A stretch of DNA of 64,000 bases. Source: Streptomyces sp. A0958 (GTDB lineage Bacteria; Actinomycetota; Actinomycetes; Streptomycetales; Streptomycetaceae). The notes beneath the pieces were generated by a model. That model did not search any database. It saw nothing but the letters and a program-made list of their open reading frames with translations, and was not told where the DNA came from. Below are positions 36,213 to 48,542 of this stretch, piece after piece. The position numbers were made by a program, and so were the translations under genes. Where the stretch lies: NCBI RefSeq assembly GCF_004795035.1, contig NZ_SSBK01000004.1, positions 124,001 through 188,000 on the forward strand, read 5' to 3'. Numbering within the stretch: the first letter of the stretch is position 1; each line of letters opens with the position of its first letter.

Positions 36213-37262
36213 ATGAAAGCCGTCCAGTACCGCGAAATCGGCGCCGCACCCGAGGTCGTCACCGTGCCCGACCCGGAACCGGGCCCCGGACAGGTGCTGC
36301 TGAAGGTGACCGCGGCAGGCGTCTGCCACTCCGACATCGCCGTGATGAGCTGGCCCGCCGACCAGTTCCCCTACCCGCTGCCGCTCACCCTCGGCCACGA
36401 GGGCGTCGGCACGATCGCCGCGCTCGGTGACGGCGTCAGCGGCGTCAGCGGTCTGTCGACCGGCCAGTCCGTCGCCGTCTACGGCCCCTGGGGCTGCGGC
36501 ACATGCGTCAAGTGCGCCGAGGGTAAGGAGAACTACTGCCTGCGCGCCCAGGAACTGGGCATCAACCCTCCCGGACTGGGTTCGCCCGGCGCCATGGCCG
36601 AGTACATGATCGTCGACGACCCGCGCCACCTCGTCCCCATCGGCGACCTCGACCCGGTACGGACGGTGCCGCTCACCGACGCCGGCCTCACCCCGTACCA
36701 CGCCATCAAGCGTTCCCTGCCGAAGCTGGTGCCCGGCGCCACCGCCGTCGTCATCGGCACCGGCGGACTCGGCCACGTGGCCATCCAGCTGCTGCGCGCC
36801 CTGACGGCCGCCCGGGTCATCGCCCTCGACGTCACCGAGGACAAGCTCGCCCTCGCCCGTACGGTCGGGGCGCACGAGACCGTGCTGTCGGACGAGCACG
36901 CGGCGGACCGCATCCGTGAGCTGACGGGCGGCGTCGGCGCCCAGGTCGTCCTGGACTTCGTCGGCGCCCCGCCCACCGTCGCCACGGCCGGCGCGGCGGC
37001 CGCCATCGACTCCGACGTCACCATCGTCGGCATCGGCGGCGGAGTGCTGCCGGTCGGCTTCGGCGTACTGCCGTTCAACACGACGGTCACCGCCCCGTAC
37101 TGGGGATCGCGCTCCGAACTGGCCGAGGTGCTCGACCTGGCCCACGCCGGTGCGGTCGACGTGCACGTCGAGACGTACACACTGGACGAGGCGCCGCTCG
37201 CCTACGAGCGGCTGCACGCCGGCAAGGTCAACGGCCGGGCCGTCATCCTCCCGCAGGGCTGA
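36213..37262 (+). CDS. Zinc-dependent NAD(P) alcohol dehydrogenase
   Basis: 349 residues of the MDR type. Catalytic zinc ligands lie in GVCHSD near 38 and GHEG near 61. The structural zinc site is CGTCVKCAEGKENYC near 90-104. The cofactor loop GTGGLGHVAIQLL is near 177. An N-terminal GroES fold and a C-terminal LPQG end complete it. Typical substrates are primary or secondary alcohols. AAGGAGGACCCC precedes the ATG. It is the third gene of the TetR-SDR-ADH unit, 107 bp after the SDR gene. Confidence 0.93.
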   Translation: MKAVQYREIGAAPEVVTVPDPEPGPGQVLLKVTAAGVCHSDIAVMSWPADQFPYPLPLTLGHEGVGTIAALGDGVSGVSGLSTGQSVAVYGPWGCGTCVKCAEGKENYCLRAQELGINPPGLGSPGAMAEYMIVDDPRHLVPIGDLDPVRTVPLTDAGLTPYHAIKRSLPKLVPGATAVVIGTGGLGHVAIQLLRALTAARVIALDVTEDKLALARTVGAHETVLSDEHAADRIRELTGGVGAQVVLDFVGAPPTVATAGAAAAIDSDVTIVGIGGGVLPVGFGVLPFNTTVTAPYWGSRSELAEVLDLAHAGAVDVHVETYTLDEAPLAYERLHAGKVNGRAVILPQG

Positions 37263-37292
37263 CCCCGCGAGGAAAGCCCGGCACAGCAGTAC

Positions 37293-37329
37293 AGAGGCGG
37301 GCCGCCGCACAGGACGACGGCCCGCCTCT
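37293..37329. terminator. Bidirectional hairpin terminator between convergent genes
   Basis: A perfect 12-bp stem AGAGGCGGGCCG (37293-37304) with its complement (37318-37329). It lies between the alcohol dehydrogenase and Nudix genes and ends in TCTTG on the plus strand. Confidence 0.75.
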
Positions 37330-37347
37330 TGCCGCCGTGCGCCCGGT

Positions 37348-37839
37348 TCAGCCCCCGCCACCCGTCAGACGCGCGCGCAGCCGTTCAACGAAGACCCGTT
37401 GCCCCTTCACCAGCCGATCGGCCGCGACCTGCGGGGTGCACCAGGCGAACCGGTCCATCTCCGGGAACTCCCGCACCACCCCGGACCCGCGCGGCCACTC
37501 CATGGTGAACGTGCCGGGCACGGCGGACGCCGGATCGATGTCGGCCCGAAGCGCCCACACCGTCACCGTCTTCCCGCTGGGCTGCCGGGCCTCGCCCAAG
37601 GGCAGCCACTCACCGTCCGGAGCTGGGTGGCCGAACTCTTCCTCGAACTCCCGCCGGGCCGCCGCCCGGGGCTCCTCATCGGGGGCGTACTCGCCCTTGG
37701 GCACCGACCACGCGGCCTGCTCGCGGCCCTCCCAGAACGGACCGCCCATGTGCCCGATGAGGACTTCCAGGCCGTGCTCGGCGCCGGTACGGAACAGGAG
37801 CAGGCCGGCGCTGCGGCGGGTGTTCTTCTTGGCCGTCAT
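37348..37839 (-). CDS. Nudix hydrolase
   Basis: 163 residues. The Nudix box GEYAPDEEPRAAARREFEEEFG lies near residues 49-70 and fits GX5EX7REUXEEXGU; it binds the metal ions. The protein opens with RRSAGLLLFRTG and has WSVPKG just before the box, as in the actinobacterial NUDIX group related to diadenosine polyphosphate hydrolases. It hydrolyses a nucleoside diphosphate linked to another group; the substrate is not defined. It lies 47 bp downstream of dhaM on the same strand. Confidence 0.9.
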   Translation of the reverse strand: MTAKKNTRRSAGLLLFRTGAEHGLEVLIGHMGGPFWEGREQAAWSVPKGEYAPDEEPRAAARREFEEEFGHPAPDGEWLPLGEARQPSGKTVTVWALRADIDPASAVPGTFTMEWPRGSGVVREFPEMDRFAWCTPQVAADRLVKGQRVFVERLRARLTGGGG

Positions 37840-37886
37840 ACCGCCGAGTGTGCGCGCCGGCCGCCCCCGGGGGCCGGTGACAGGGC

Positions 37887-38297
37887 CTACCCCTTGCGGT
37901 AGTCGTACGCCTCCGACGCGGCGGCCGCGACGGCGTCGAGGTCCGCGCCCACCGAGGCCGTGACCACGGCCGCCACCGCGCCCTCGACGAACGGGGCGTC
38001 CACCAGCCTTGCCCCGTCCGGGAGTTCGTCTCCCTCGGCGAGCATCGCCTTCACCGTCAGCACCGCGCTCCCGAGGTCCACGAGCACGGCGACCCCCGCC
38101 CCGGCGTCCACCGACCGGGCGGCCTCGGCGATGAGCTCCGCGCTCGTCCCGAGTCCGCCCGCCTGCGTACCTCCGGCCGCGGCCACCGGCGCGGTCGCAC
38201 CGCCTGCCGCGAGCCCCCTGGCCAGCTCCGCGACGGCCTCGGCCACCGGCCCGCTGTGCGAGACCAGCACGATGCCCACCTGCGCGTCCGTACTCAT
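37887..38297 (-). CDS. dhaM: PTS-dependent dihydroxyacetone kinase, phosphoryl-donor subunit DhaM
   Basis: 136 residues with an EIIA-mannose-like fold. The phosphorylated histidine is in GIVLVSHSGPVAEAV near residue 14. It takes a phosphoryl group from HPr and passes it to the ADP bound in DhaL. This is the short form with only the EIIA domain (no fused HPr/EI). Its start overlaps the end of dhaL by 4 bp. Confidence 0.92.
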   Translation of the reverse strand: MSTDAQVGIVLVSHSGPVAEAVAELARGLAAGGATAPVAAAGGTQAGGLGTSAELIAEAARSVDAGAGVAVLVDLGSAVLTVKAMLAEGDELPDGARLVDAPFVEGAVAAVVTASVGADLDAVAAAASEAYDYRKG

Positions 38298-38908
38298 GCC
38301 TCGCCCCCGGCCGTTTCCCCGGTGTCCGCGAGCGCGGCGATCAGGAGCGCGGCGGAGGTCGCCCCCGGGTCCTGGTGCCCGATGCTCCGCTCGCCCAGAT
38401 AGCTGGCCCGGCCCTTGCGCGCCTGGAGTGGAACGGTCGCCTCCGCGCCCGCCCGGGCCGCCTCCCGCCCCGCGGCGAACGAGGTCCCGAGTGCGTCGAC
38501 GGCCGGCAGCAGCGCGTCGAGCATCGTCTTGTCACCGGCCTGCGCCCCGCCCAGCTGGGCCACCGCGGCGACGCCCGTCCCGAGGGCCCGCGCCAAGTCG
38601 TCGGCCGACACGGCGGGGGCATCGCCGAGCGCTTTGCCCGTACGCCGCAGCAGTGTCCCGTACAGCGGTCCCGAGGCACCGCCGACGGTCGAGATCAACT
38701 GCCGTCCGGCCAGTGTCAGCACGGCTCCCGGGGTCTGCTGCGGTTCCTTCTCCAGGGCCGCCGAGACCGCGGCGAACCCGCGCCGGAGGTTGCTGCCGTG
38801 GTCGGCGTCCCCGATCGCGGAGTCCAGCTCGGTCAGACGCTCCGCCTCGCGGTCCACGAGAGCGGCGGCCGTGGTCATCCAGCGGTGGAAGAAATAGGCG
38901 TCGAGCAC
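38294..38908 (-). CDS. dhaL: Dihydroxyacetone kinase, ADP-binding subunit DhaL
   Basis: 204 residues. The Mg-ADP binding loop IGDADHGSNLRRG lies near residue 32-44 and the STVGGASGPLYGTLL segment near 78. In PTS-linked systems DhaL carries a permanently bound ADP that is rephosphorylated by DhaM and transfers phosphate to dihydroxyacetone held on DhaK. Encoded between dhaK (30 bp gap) and dhaM (overlap). Confidence 0.94.
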   Translation of the reverse strand: MLDAYFFHRWMTTAAALVDREAERLTELDSAIGDADHGSNLRRGFAAVSAALEKEPQQTPGAVLTLAGRQLISTVGGASGPLYGTLLRRTGKALGDAPAVSADDLARALGTGVAAVAQLGGAQAGDKTMLDALLPAVDALGTSFAAGREAARAGAEATVPLQARKGRASYLGERSIGHQDPGATSAALLIAALADTGETAGGEA

Positions 38909-38938
38909 ATCATCTCCTTGGTCCGTGGAACGTGCGGA

Positions 38939-39925
38939 TCAGCGGCCCCAGCGCAGCGCCGGCGTCTGGACCGGCGCGTCCCACAGCCGTACCAGCTCCT
39001 CGTCCACCTGGCAGAGCGTCACCGAGCAGCCCGCCATGTCGAGCGAGGTCACATAGTTGCCCACGAGCGTACGAGCCGCCACCACACCCCGCTCACGCAG
39101 CACCCGCTGCACCTCGGCGTTGAAGCCGTACAGCTCCAGCAGGGGCGTCGACCCCATGCCGTTGACGAGGGCGAGCACCGGACCCCGCGGCCGCAGATCG
39201 TCCAGTACGGCGTTCACCGCGAAGTCGGCGATCTCCCGCGAGGTCATCATCGCCCGCCGCTCCCGGCCGGGCTCGCCGTGGATGCCCACGCCCAGTTCGA
39301 GTTCGCCGGCGGGCAGGTCGAAGGTGGGGGAGCCCTTCGCGGGGGTGGTGACGGAACTCAGGGCCACCCCGAAGCTGCGCGAGGACTCGTTCACCCGGCG
39401 GGCGATCGCGGCCACCCGGTCGAGCGGGGCGCCCTCGTCGGCCGCCGCACCGGCGATCTTCTCCACGAACAGGGTCGCCCCCGTGCCCCGCCGTCCGGCG
39501 GTGTAGAGGCTGTCGGTCACCGCGATGTCGTCGTCCACGAGCACCTGGGCGACCCGCACCCCCTCCTCGTCGGCGAGTTCGGCGGCCATCTCGAAGTTGA
39601 GGACGTCACCGGTGTAGTTCTTGACGACGAACAGCACGCCCTCACCGCTGTCGACGGCCGCCGCGGCCCGCACCATCTGGTCCGGCACCGGCGACGTGAA
39701 CACCTCACCGGGACACGCCGCCGACAGCATCCCGGGGCCGACGAACCCGGCGTGCAGCGGTTCGTGCCCGGACCCGCCGCCGGAGACCAGGGCCACCTTG
39801 CCCGCCACGGGTGCGTCGCGGCGTACGACGACACGGTTGTCCACGTCCACGGTCAGATCGGGATGGGCGGCCGCGATGCCGCGCAGCGCGTCGGCGACCA
39901 CGGTTTCGGGGACGTTGATCAGCAT
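38939..39925 (-). CDS. dhaK: Dihydroxyacetone kinase, substrate-binding subunit DhaK
   Basis: 328 residues from the ATG at 39925. A TTG at 39931, with GGGAG six bases upstream, may be the true start and would give the usual M-x-M-L-I-N opening. Signatures are ALVSGGGSGHEPLHAGFVG near 45-63 (substrate loop), VVKNYTGDVLNFEMA near 100, and GVGIHGEPG near 210, whose His binds dihydroxyacetone covalently. It works with DhaL and DhaM to make dihydroxyacetone phosphate at the expense of PEP, feeding glycolysis. First gene of the minus-strand dhaKLM operon. Confidence 0.95.
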   Translation of the reverse strand: MLINVPETVVADALRGIAAAHPDLTVDVDNRVVVRRDAPVAGKVALVSGGGSGHEPLHAGFVGPGMLSAACPGEVFTSPVPDQMVRAAAAVDSGEGVLFVVKNYTGDVLNFEMAAELADEEGVRVAQVLVDDDIAVTDSLYTAGRRGTGATLFVEKIAGAAADEGAPLDRVAAIARRVNESSRSFGVALSSVTTPAKGSPTFDLPAGELELGVGIHGEPGRERRAMMTSREIADFAVNAVLDDLRPRGPVLALVNGMGSTPLLELYGFNAEVQRVLRERGVVAARTLVGNYVTSLDMAGCSVTLCQVDEELVRLWDAPVQTPALRWGR

Positions 39926-40083
39926 GCGCAACGGAATCTCCCAGGAGGGCTGTCGGACCCGGACGGCGTGGACACCACCGTAGGCCGTCATCGGTCCTGT
40001 GCGAAGAGTTGCCGGGCTACGCTGTCGGGCGTCTGCCGCACCCTCTCTCCCTGCCCCGTCCTCCTACGAAGAGGTGATCGGAC

Positions 40084-40647
40084 TTGCTGTACATCGCGTT
40101 CCTGCGAGGAGTGAACGTACCGGGCCGTTCCGTGAAGATGGAGCGCCTGCGCGGACTGTTCACGGAGATGGGCCTCGCGTCGGTGCGCAGCTACATCCAG
40201 AGCGGCAACGTCTTCTTCGAGACCGACGAGACCGACGAGACCGACGAGACCGGCAGGGCCGCGCTCGCCACCCGCATCGGTGACCACCTCGCCGACGCCC
40301 TCGGCTACCACGTCGCGGTGTGCCTGCGTACGGTCCCGGAGCTGGAGGCGCTGATCGCGCTCGACCCGTTCAAGGACGTCACCGTCACCGCCGACATGCG
40401 CTGCTGCGTGGTGTTCACGACCGAGCGGATCGATCCGGACCTGGCGCTGCCGCTGCTCTCCCCGAAGAAGGACATGGAGATCATCGGTAGCACGGAACAC
40501 GACGCCTTCGTCGTCTGGTACCTCATCAACGGCAAGGCGCCGGCCGCGAAGGGCTTCCAGGAAGCGGTCCTGGGGCGGGACGCCACGACCCGCTTCTTCC
40601 ACACCGTGGTGAAGATCCTCGCCGCGGCCGAGAAGGGCGCGGCCTGA
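40084..40647 (+). CDS. DUF1697 family protein
   Basis: 187 residues from a TTG at 40084 with GAGGTGA upstream. It opens YIAFLRGVNVPGR, followed by MERLRGLFTEMGLASVRSYIQSGNVFF, the hallmark of DUF1697, a family of unknown function with a ferredoxin-like fold. The run ETDETDETDET near residues 46-56 is encoded by tandem 9-bp repeats and lies in a variable loop. Divergent from dhaK. Confidence 0.88.
   Translation: MLYIAFLRGVNVPGRSVKMERLRGLFTEMGLASVRSYIQSGNVFFETDETDETDETGRAALATRIGDHLADALGYHVAVCLRTVPELEALIALDPFKDVTVTADMRCCVVFTTERIDPDLALPLLSPKKDMEIIGSTEHDAFVVWYLINGKAPAAKGFQEAVLGRDATTRFFHTVVKILAAAEKGAA
40219..40254 (+). repeat. Tandem 9-bp repeat in the DUF1697 gene
   Basis: GAGACCGAC occurs three times in a row, followed by a fourth copy changed at one base (GAGACCGGC). 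It keeps frame, so copy-number change would only lengthen a loop by three residues. Confidence 0.9.
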
Positions 40648-40704
40648 GGCGCGCCCTCCCGTGTCAGGCGCGCCCTCCCGTGTCAGGCGCGCCCTCCCGT
40701 GTCA
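40648..40704. repeat. Three perfect tandem copies of a 19-bp unit
   Basis: GGCGCGCCCTCCCGTGTCA is repeated three times between two convergent genes and is followed by the partial copy GGCGCG. The last copy carries the stop codon of the TOBE regulator gene; the first begins right after the DUF1697 stop. Confidence 0.95.
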
Positions 40705-41097
40705 GGCGCGGTCGATGTGCACGCTGGTCGACTTCACCCGGGCGGTGGCCTGCACGCCGACCTCCAGGCCCAGTTCCTCGACGGCTTCCCGGGTCAGCAG
40801 GGACACCAGCCGGTGCGGGCCGGCCTGGATCTCGACCTGCGCGGCCACATCGCCGAGCTTGACGGCGGTGACGATGCCCGGGAAGGCGTTGCGGGCGGAG
40901 GTGTACGAGACCTCCCCCTCGCCCGCGCCGCTCTGTGCGACCTCCACGGAGAACGCCGCCAGGTCGCGGCCGTCGATGAGACGCCGGCCGCCTTCCTCCC
41001 GGTGGGTCGCGACGCGCCCGGCGTCGGCCCAGCGCCGTGCGGTGTCGGGGCTGACTCCGAGGAGACGGGCCGCCTGCCCGATCGTGTAGGACTGCAT
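40702..41097 (-). CDS. MerR-type HTH - TOBE domain molybdate-binding protein
   Basis: 131 residues. The N-terminal excisionase/MerR-like helix-turn-helix (YTIGQAARLLGVSPDTARRW, residues ~4-50) is followed by a Mop/TOBE domain (~65-130; SARNAFPGIVTAVKLGDVAAQVEIQAG) that binds oxyanions such as molybdate or tungstate. Such fusions are taken to be molybdate-responsive regulators. It is divergent from the DHA2 pump gene with 98 bp between starts. A molybdenum enzyme operon is found at the right end of the window (62-64 kb), but no direct link is visible. Confidence 0.88.
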   Translation of the reverse strand: MQSYTIGQAARLLGVSPDTARRWADAGRVATHREEGGRRLIDGRDLAAFSVEVAQSGAGEGEVSYTSARNAFPGIVTAVKLGDVAAQVEIQAGPHRLVSLLTREAVEELGLEVGVQATARVKSTSVHIDRA

Positions 41098-41182
41098 GCG
41101 CCGTACCTTAACCGGCCCGCGCCCGGGCCATCCCGGCACGGCCGGGTGGGCCTGCCGGGATGAGGAATCGCGGCAAGCGCCC

Positions 41183-41188
41183 TAGGGT
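41183..41188 (+). promoter_or_regulatory. -10 box of a leaderless promoter
   Basis: TAGGGT ends 7 bases before the ATG of the efflux-pump gene, and no ribosome-binding sequence is present. This spacing is typical of leaderless transcripts in Streptomyces. Confidence 0.55.
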
Positions 41189-41195
41189 GCGAACC

Positions 41196-42701
41196 ATGGC
41201 AGAGAGCGCGGCGGACCGGGGTTCTGCGGGGCAGGGGGCGGACTCCGCCTCCCACCATGACACGCCCGACCCCCGGCGATGGCAGGCGCTCGCCGTCTGC
41301 CTGGTCGCGGGTTTCATGACCCTCCTGGACGTGTCGATCGTCAACGTCGCGCTGCCGTCCATCAAGGAAGGGCTGCACACCCCGGAGTCCGACCTGCAAT
41401 GGGTCCTGTCCGGATACGCCCTGGCCTTCGGCCTCTTCCTGATCCCGGCCGGGCGGCTCGGCGACGCGCGCGGCCGGCGCGCGGTGTTCATGGCCGGGCT
41501 GACGCTCTTCACCGTGGCGTCCGCGGCCTGCGGCGCCGCCCAGTCCAGCCTCTGGCTGGTGATCGCCCGACTGGTCCAGGGGCTGGCGGGGGGCATGGTC
41601 TCGCCGCAGATCTCCGCCCTCATCCAGCAGATGTTCCAGGGACGGGAACGCGGCCGGGCCTTCGGCATGTTCGGCACGGTGGTCGGCATCTCCACCGCCG
41701 TCGGCCCGCTCCTGGGCGGTCTGCTCATCCAGGCGGCCGGGGCCGACGAGGGCTGGCGGTGGGTGTTCTACGTCAACCTGCCGCTCGGCCTGGTCTGCCT
41801 CCTGCTGGCCCGCCGTCTGCTGCCCGACACCCCATCGGCCGGCCCCGTCCGGCTGCGGGACCTCGACCCGGTGGGGGTCCTGCTGCTGGGCGCGGGGGTG
41901 CTGGCGCTGCTGCTGCCGTTCGTCCAGGCCCGCCAGTGGCCCGGCGACGGCAAATGGCTGATCCTGATCCTCGCCGTGGCGCTGCTCGCCGCCTTCGTCG
42001 CCTGGGAGTCCCGGTGCGGCCGCCGCGGCACCCAACCGGTCGTCGACCTCAGACTCTTCCGGGTGCGCTCCTACTGGCTGGGCTGCCTGCTGATCCTGCT
42101 GTACTTCGCGGGATTCACCTCGATCTTCTTCATCACGACCCTCTATCTGCAGAGCGGTCTGCACTACACCGCCCTCCAGGCCGGTCTGGCCATCACCCCG
42201 TTCGCCCTGGGCTCCGCCGTCGCGGCGAGCCCCGGCGGCAGACTCGTCGGGAGGTTCGGCCGCCCCCTCGTCGTCGTCGGACTGGCCGCCGTGGCCGTGG
42301 GGCTCGCGGCCACCGTCCTCGCCGTGCACCTGGTGCCCGGCCGGGGCGCCGGCTGGGCGATGGCCGGCCCGTTGCTGTTCGCCGGACTCGGCAGCGGCCT
42401 GGTCATCGCACCCAACCAGACCCTGACCCTCTCCGAAGTGCCGGTGGCCACCGCGGGCAGCGCCGGCGGCACCCTGCAGACCGGCCAGCGCGTCGGCTCC
42501 GCGATCGGGATCGCCGCCGTCGGCTCGGTGTTCTTCGCCCGGGTCGGTTCCGACGGCTGGCCCACCGCGTACGACCACGGCCTCGTCGTCTCGGTCGCCT
42601 TCGTCGTCGCCGGACTGCTCGTCGCACTGGCCGACGTGGGCGGCGCCCGGCGGGGCAGAAGCCGTAGACGGCACTCCGGACCTCCCGCAGCCGCCTCATA
42701 A
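41196..42701 (+). CDS. MFS efflux transporter, DHA2 (14-TM) family
   Basis: 501 residues with fourteen hydrophobic segments. Family marks are LDVSIVNVALPSI in helix 1 (motif D1-like), GRLGDARGRR between helices 2 and 3 (motif A), RLVQGLAGGMVSPQ in helix 4 (motif B) and GPLLGGLL in helix 5 (antiporter motif C). It exports drugs or metabolites in exchange for protons. The preceding -10 box suggests a leaderless mRNA. The next gene starts 20 bp later. Confidence 0.93.
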   Translation: MAESAADRGSAGQGADSASHHDTPDPRRWQALAVCLVAGFMTLLDVSIVNVALPSIKEGLHTPESDLQWVLSGYALAFGLFLIPAGRLGDARGRRAVFMAGLTLFTVASAACGAAQSSLWLVIARLVQGLAGGMVSPQISALIQQMFQGRERGRAFGMFGTVVGISTAVGPLLGGLLIQAAGADEGWRWVFYVNLPLGLVCLLLARRLLPDTPSAGPVRLRDLDPVGVLLLGAGVLALLLPFVQARQWPGDGKWLILILAVALLAAFVAWESRCGRRGTQPVVDLRLFRVRSYWLGCLLILLYFAGFTSIFFITTLYLQSGLHYTALQAGLAITPFALGSAVAASPGGRLVGRFGRPLVVVGLAAVAVGLAATVLAVHLVPGRGAGWAMAGPLLFAGLGSGLVIAPNQTLTLSEVPVATAGSAGGTLQTGQRVGSAIGIAAVGSVFFARVGSDGWPTAYDHGLVVSVAFVVAGLLVALADVGGARRGRSRRRHSGPPAAAS

Positions 42702-42721
42702 GCCTCGTGAAGGAGAACGCG

Positions 42722-46074
<3,353 letters not shown>

Positions 46075-46137
46075 CCTGACGCAGGTGCCTGCGGCGGGGC
46101 CGTGACCCGGTCCCGCCCCGAGCGCCCGCGCACCGCG

Positions 46138-46171
46138 CTGCCCCGGCCGGGCCTCCGCCGAGCCGGGGCAG
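46138..46171 (+). terminator. Hairpin terminator of icd
   Basis: A 10-bp perfect stem CTGCCCCGGC / GCCGGGGCAG with inner pairing in the loop, 64 bp after the stop codon. Confidence 0.65.
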
Positions 46172-46302
46172 TGTCGTTCCCGTGCGACCACCCTGACGGG
46201 TGAAAGTCGCGCCCCGGCGGGTGCCGGGCCGCGCGCGGGGGCCGCTTCACTGGTTTGCTGCATCCGGTAACGCGCGGATGACCAGACCGAAGGAGTGGCC
46301 CT

Positions 46303-48033
46303 GTGGCGACGACGGGCACAGCAGGTACGGCGGAGGACGAGGAATCGTACGCCAATGAGCTACCGGTGCACGGCAGGACGCCCGGCAACGTCGTCATCAA
46401 GTGGCTGACCACCACTGACCACAAGACGATCGGCACGATGTACCTGGTCACCTCGTTCGCGTTCTTCCTCGGCGGCGGGCTGCTCGCGCTCTTCATGCGG
46501 GCGGAACTGGCCCGTCCCGGCATGCAGATCATGTCGAGCGAGCAGTTCAACCAGGCGTTCACGATGCACGGCACGATCATGCTGCTGATGTTCGCGACGC
46601 CGCTGTTCGCCGGATTCGCGAACTGGATCATGCCGCTGCAGATCGGCGCGCCCGACGTGGCGTTCCCGCGGCTGAACATGTTCGCGTACTGGCTGTACCT
46701 CTTCGGCTCGATCATCGCGGTGGCCGGCTTCCTCACCCCGCAGGGTGCGGCCGACTTCGGGTGGTTCGCCTACTCCCCGCTCTCGGACGCGGTCCGTTCG
46801 CCGGGTGTCGGCGCCGACATGTGGATCATGGGTCTGGCCTTCTCCGGCTTCGGCACGATCCTCGGTTCGGTCAACTTCATCACCACGATCATCTGCATGC
46901 GCGCTCCCGGCATGACGATGTTCCGCATGCCGATCTTCGTCTGGAACGTCCTGCTGACCGGTGTGCTGGTCCTGCTGGCCTTCCCGGTGCTCGCCGCCGC
47001 GCTCCTGGCGCTGGAGGCGGACCGCAAGTTCGGCGCGCACGTCTTCGACGCCACCAATGGCGGAGCGCTGCTGTGGCAACACCTCTTCTGGTTCTTCGGC
47101 CATCCCGAGGTGTACATCATCGCCCTGCCGTTCTTCGGTATCGTCTCCGAGATCATCCCGGTCTTCAGCCGCAAACCGATCTTCGGCTACATCGGCCTGA
47201 TCGGCGCGACGATCGCCATCGCCGGCCTCTCGATCACGGTGTGGGCGCACCACATGTACGTCACCGGCGGGGTGCTGCTGCCGTTCTTCTCGTTCATGAC
47301 GTTCCTCATCGCGGTGCCGACCGGGGTGAAGTTCTTCAACTGGATCGGCACGATGTGGCACGGCTCGCTCTCTTTCGAGACACCGATGCTGTGGTCGGTC
47401 GGCTTCCTCATGACCTTCCTCTTCGGCGGTCTGACCGGTGTGATCCTGGCGTCCCCGCCGCTCGACTTCCACGTCTCCGACTCGTACTTCGTGGTCGCGC
47501 ACTTCCACTACGTCGTCTTCGGCACGGTGGTGTTCGCGATGTTCGCAGGGTTCCATTTCTGGTGGCCGAAGTTCACCGGCAAGATGCTGGACGAGCGGCT
47601 CGGCAAGATGACCTTCTGGACGCTGTTCGTGGGCTTCCACGGCACGTTCCTGGTGCAGCACTGGCTGGGCGCGGAGGGCATGCCGCGGCGTTACGCGGAC
47701 TACCTCGCCGCGGACGGCTTCACCGCGCTGAACACGATCTCGACGATCTCCTCGTTCCTGCTCGGGCTGTCGATGCTGCCCTTCCTGTACAACGTGTGGA
47801 AGACCGCCAAGTACGGCAAGAAGATCGAGGTCGACGACCCGTGGGGCTACGGCCGTTCGCTGGAGTGGGCGACCTCCTGCCCGCCGCCGCGCCACAACTT
47901 CGTCACCCTGCCCCGTATCCGCTCCGAGTCCCCGGCCTTCGACCTGCACCACCCGGCCGTGCGTGAGCTGGAGGAGGCGGCCACCCGCCCCGACCGTTCC
48001 GTGACGGTGGCACCGGGGGACAAGCAGGCGTGA
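46303..48033 (+). CDS. ctaD: Cytochrome c oxidase subunit I (aa3 type), orphan copy
   Basis: 576 residues from a GTG preceded by GAAGGAG. Twelve membrane helices with haem-copper ligands: MHGTIM near 88 (haem a His), HPEVYI at 267-272 (CuB His267 cross-linked to Tyr271), VWAHHMY near 315 (CuB His pair) and [11 protein letters not shown] near 400 (haem His pair). This is the catalytic subunit of terminal oxidase. The genes for subunits II, III and IV and for the bcc complex are not nearby, so this is a second, unlinked ctaD that may replace the main one under some conditions. The next gene overlaps by 4 bp. Confidence 0.95.
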   Translation: MATTGTAGTAEDEESYANELPVHGRTPGNVVIKWLTTTDHKTIGTMYLVTSFAFFLGGGLLALFMRAELARPGMQIMSSEQFNQAFTMHGTIMLLMFATPLFAGFANWIMPLQIGAPDVAFPRLNMFAYWLYLFGSIIAVAGFLTPQGAADFGWFAYSPLSDAVRSPGVGADMWIMGLAFSGFGTILGSVNFITTIICMRAPGMTMFRMPIFVWNVLLTGVLVLLAFPVLAAALLALEADRKFGAHVFDATNGGALLWQHLFWFFGHPEVYIIALPFFGIVSEIIPVFSRKPIFGYIGLIGATIAIAGLSITVWAHHMYVTGGVLLPFFSFMTFLIAVPTGVKFFNWIGTMWHGSLSFETPMLWSVGFLMTFLFGGLTGVILASPPLDFHVSDSYFVVAHFHYVVFGTVVFAMFAGFHFWWPKFTGKMLDERLGKMTFWTLFVGFHGTFLVQHWLGAEGMPRRYADYLAADGFTALNTISTISSFLLGLSMLPFLYNVWKTAKYGKKIEVDDPWGYGRSLEWATSCPPPRHNFVTLPRIRSESPAFDLHHPAVRELEEAATRPDRSVTVAPGDKQA

Positions 48034-48410
48034 GCGCCAGGGACGGCGGAAAGGAGAACCGGGCCGCCTCCGGCCCGGACACCGAGAGCGCCCGGGGGCT
48101 GGCCCAGATGGAGGGCTACCTGCTGTGGAACGCCGAGGTCGAGCAGGCACGCAGGCTCGCCCGCCGCTTCACCGACCAGCTGCCCTGGCTCACGACGGCC
48201 CAGCGCGAGGACGTGGAGCGGGTCTACACCGCGGAGCGGACGGCCGACTCGCGGGTGATCCTGGCCCGCATCTCCGCCCGCGCCATGCAGCTGCGCGGCG
48301 AGTACACCGAGCGCTACCGAAGGCTCCGCGCCCGCTGTGTCGCCACCGCTGTGGTGTGCGCGGGCGCGGCGGGCGGGGCCTGCGGCGTGGTGACATACCT
48401 GGCGAGATGA
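48030..48410 (+). CDS. Small membrane protein coupled to ctaD
   Basis: 126 residues from a GTG that overlaps the ctaD stop (GTGA). Residues ~20-100 are charged and helical ([42 protein letters not shown]), and a single hydrophobic helix ends the chain ([22 protein letters not shown]). No family is recognised beyond conserved actinobacterial proteins at this position. The coupling points to a role in assembly or stability of the orphan oxidase subunit. Confidence 0.75.
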   Translation: MSARDGGKENRAASGPDTESARGLAQMEGYLLWNAEVEQARRLARRFTDQLPWLTTAQREDVERVYTAERTADSRVILARISARAMQLRGEYTERYRRLRARCVATAVVCAGAAGGACGVVTYLAR

Positions 48411-48542
48411 GCGGTGAGGTCGTCCGTTCTGCCGTCCCAGCAGGCGGACTCGCACCCCTGTCGTGAAGATGAGAGGTGACGGGCGCGTGTGACGGGGCAG
48501 GCGAACGGACGACCGTGCAGACCCCCAGAAGGGACGATCACT

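Noticed and set aside
41160..41195. Upstream start codon for the efflux pump
   Set aside because: It would place the -10 box TAGGGT inside the coding region; the ATG at 41196 fits a leaderless transcript and the family's N-terminus.
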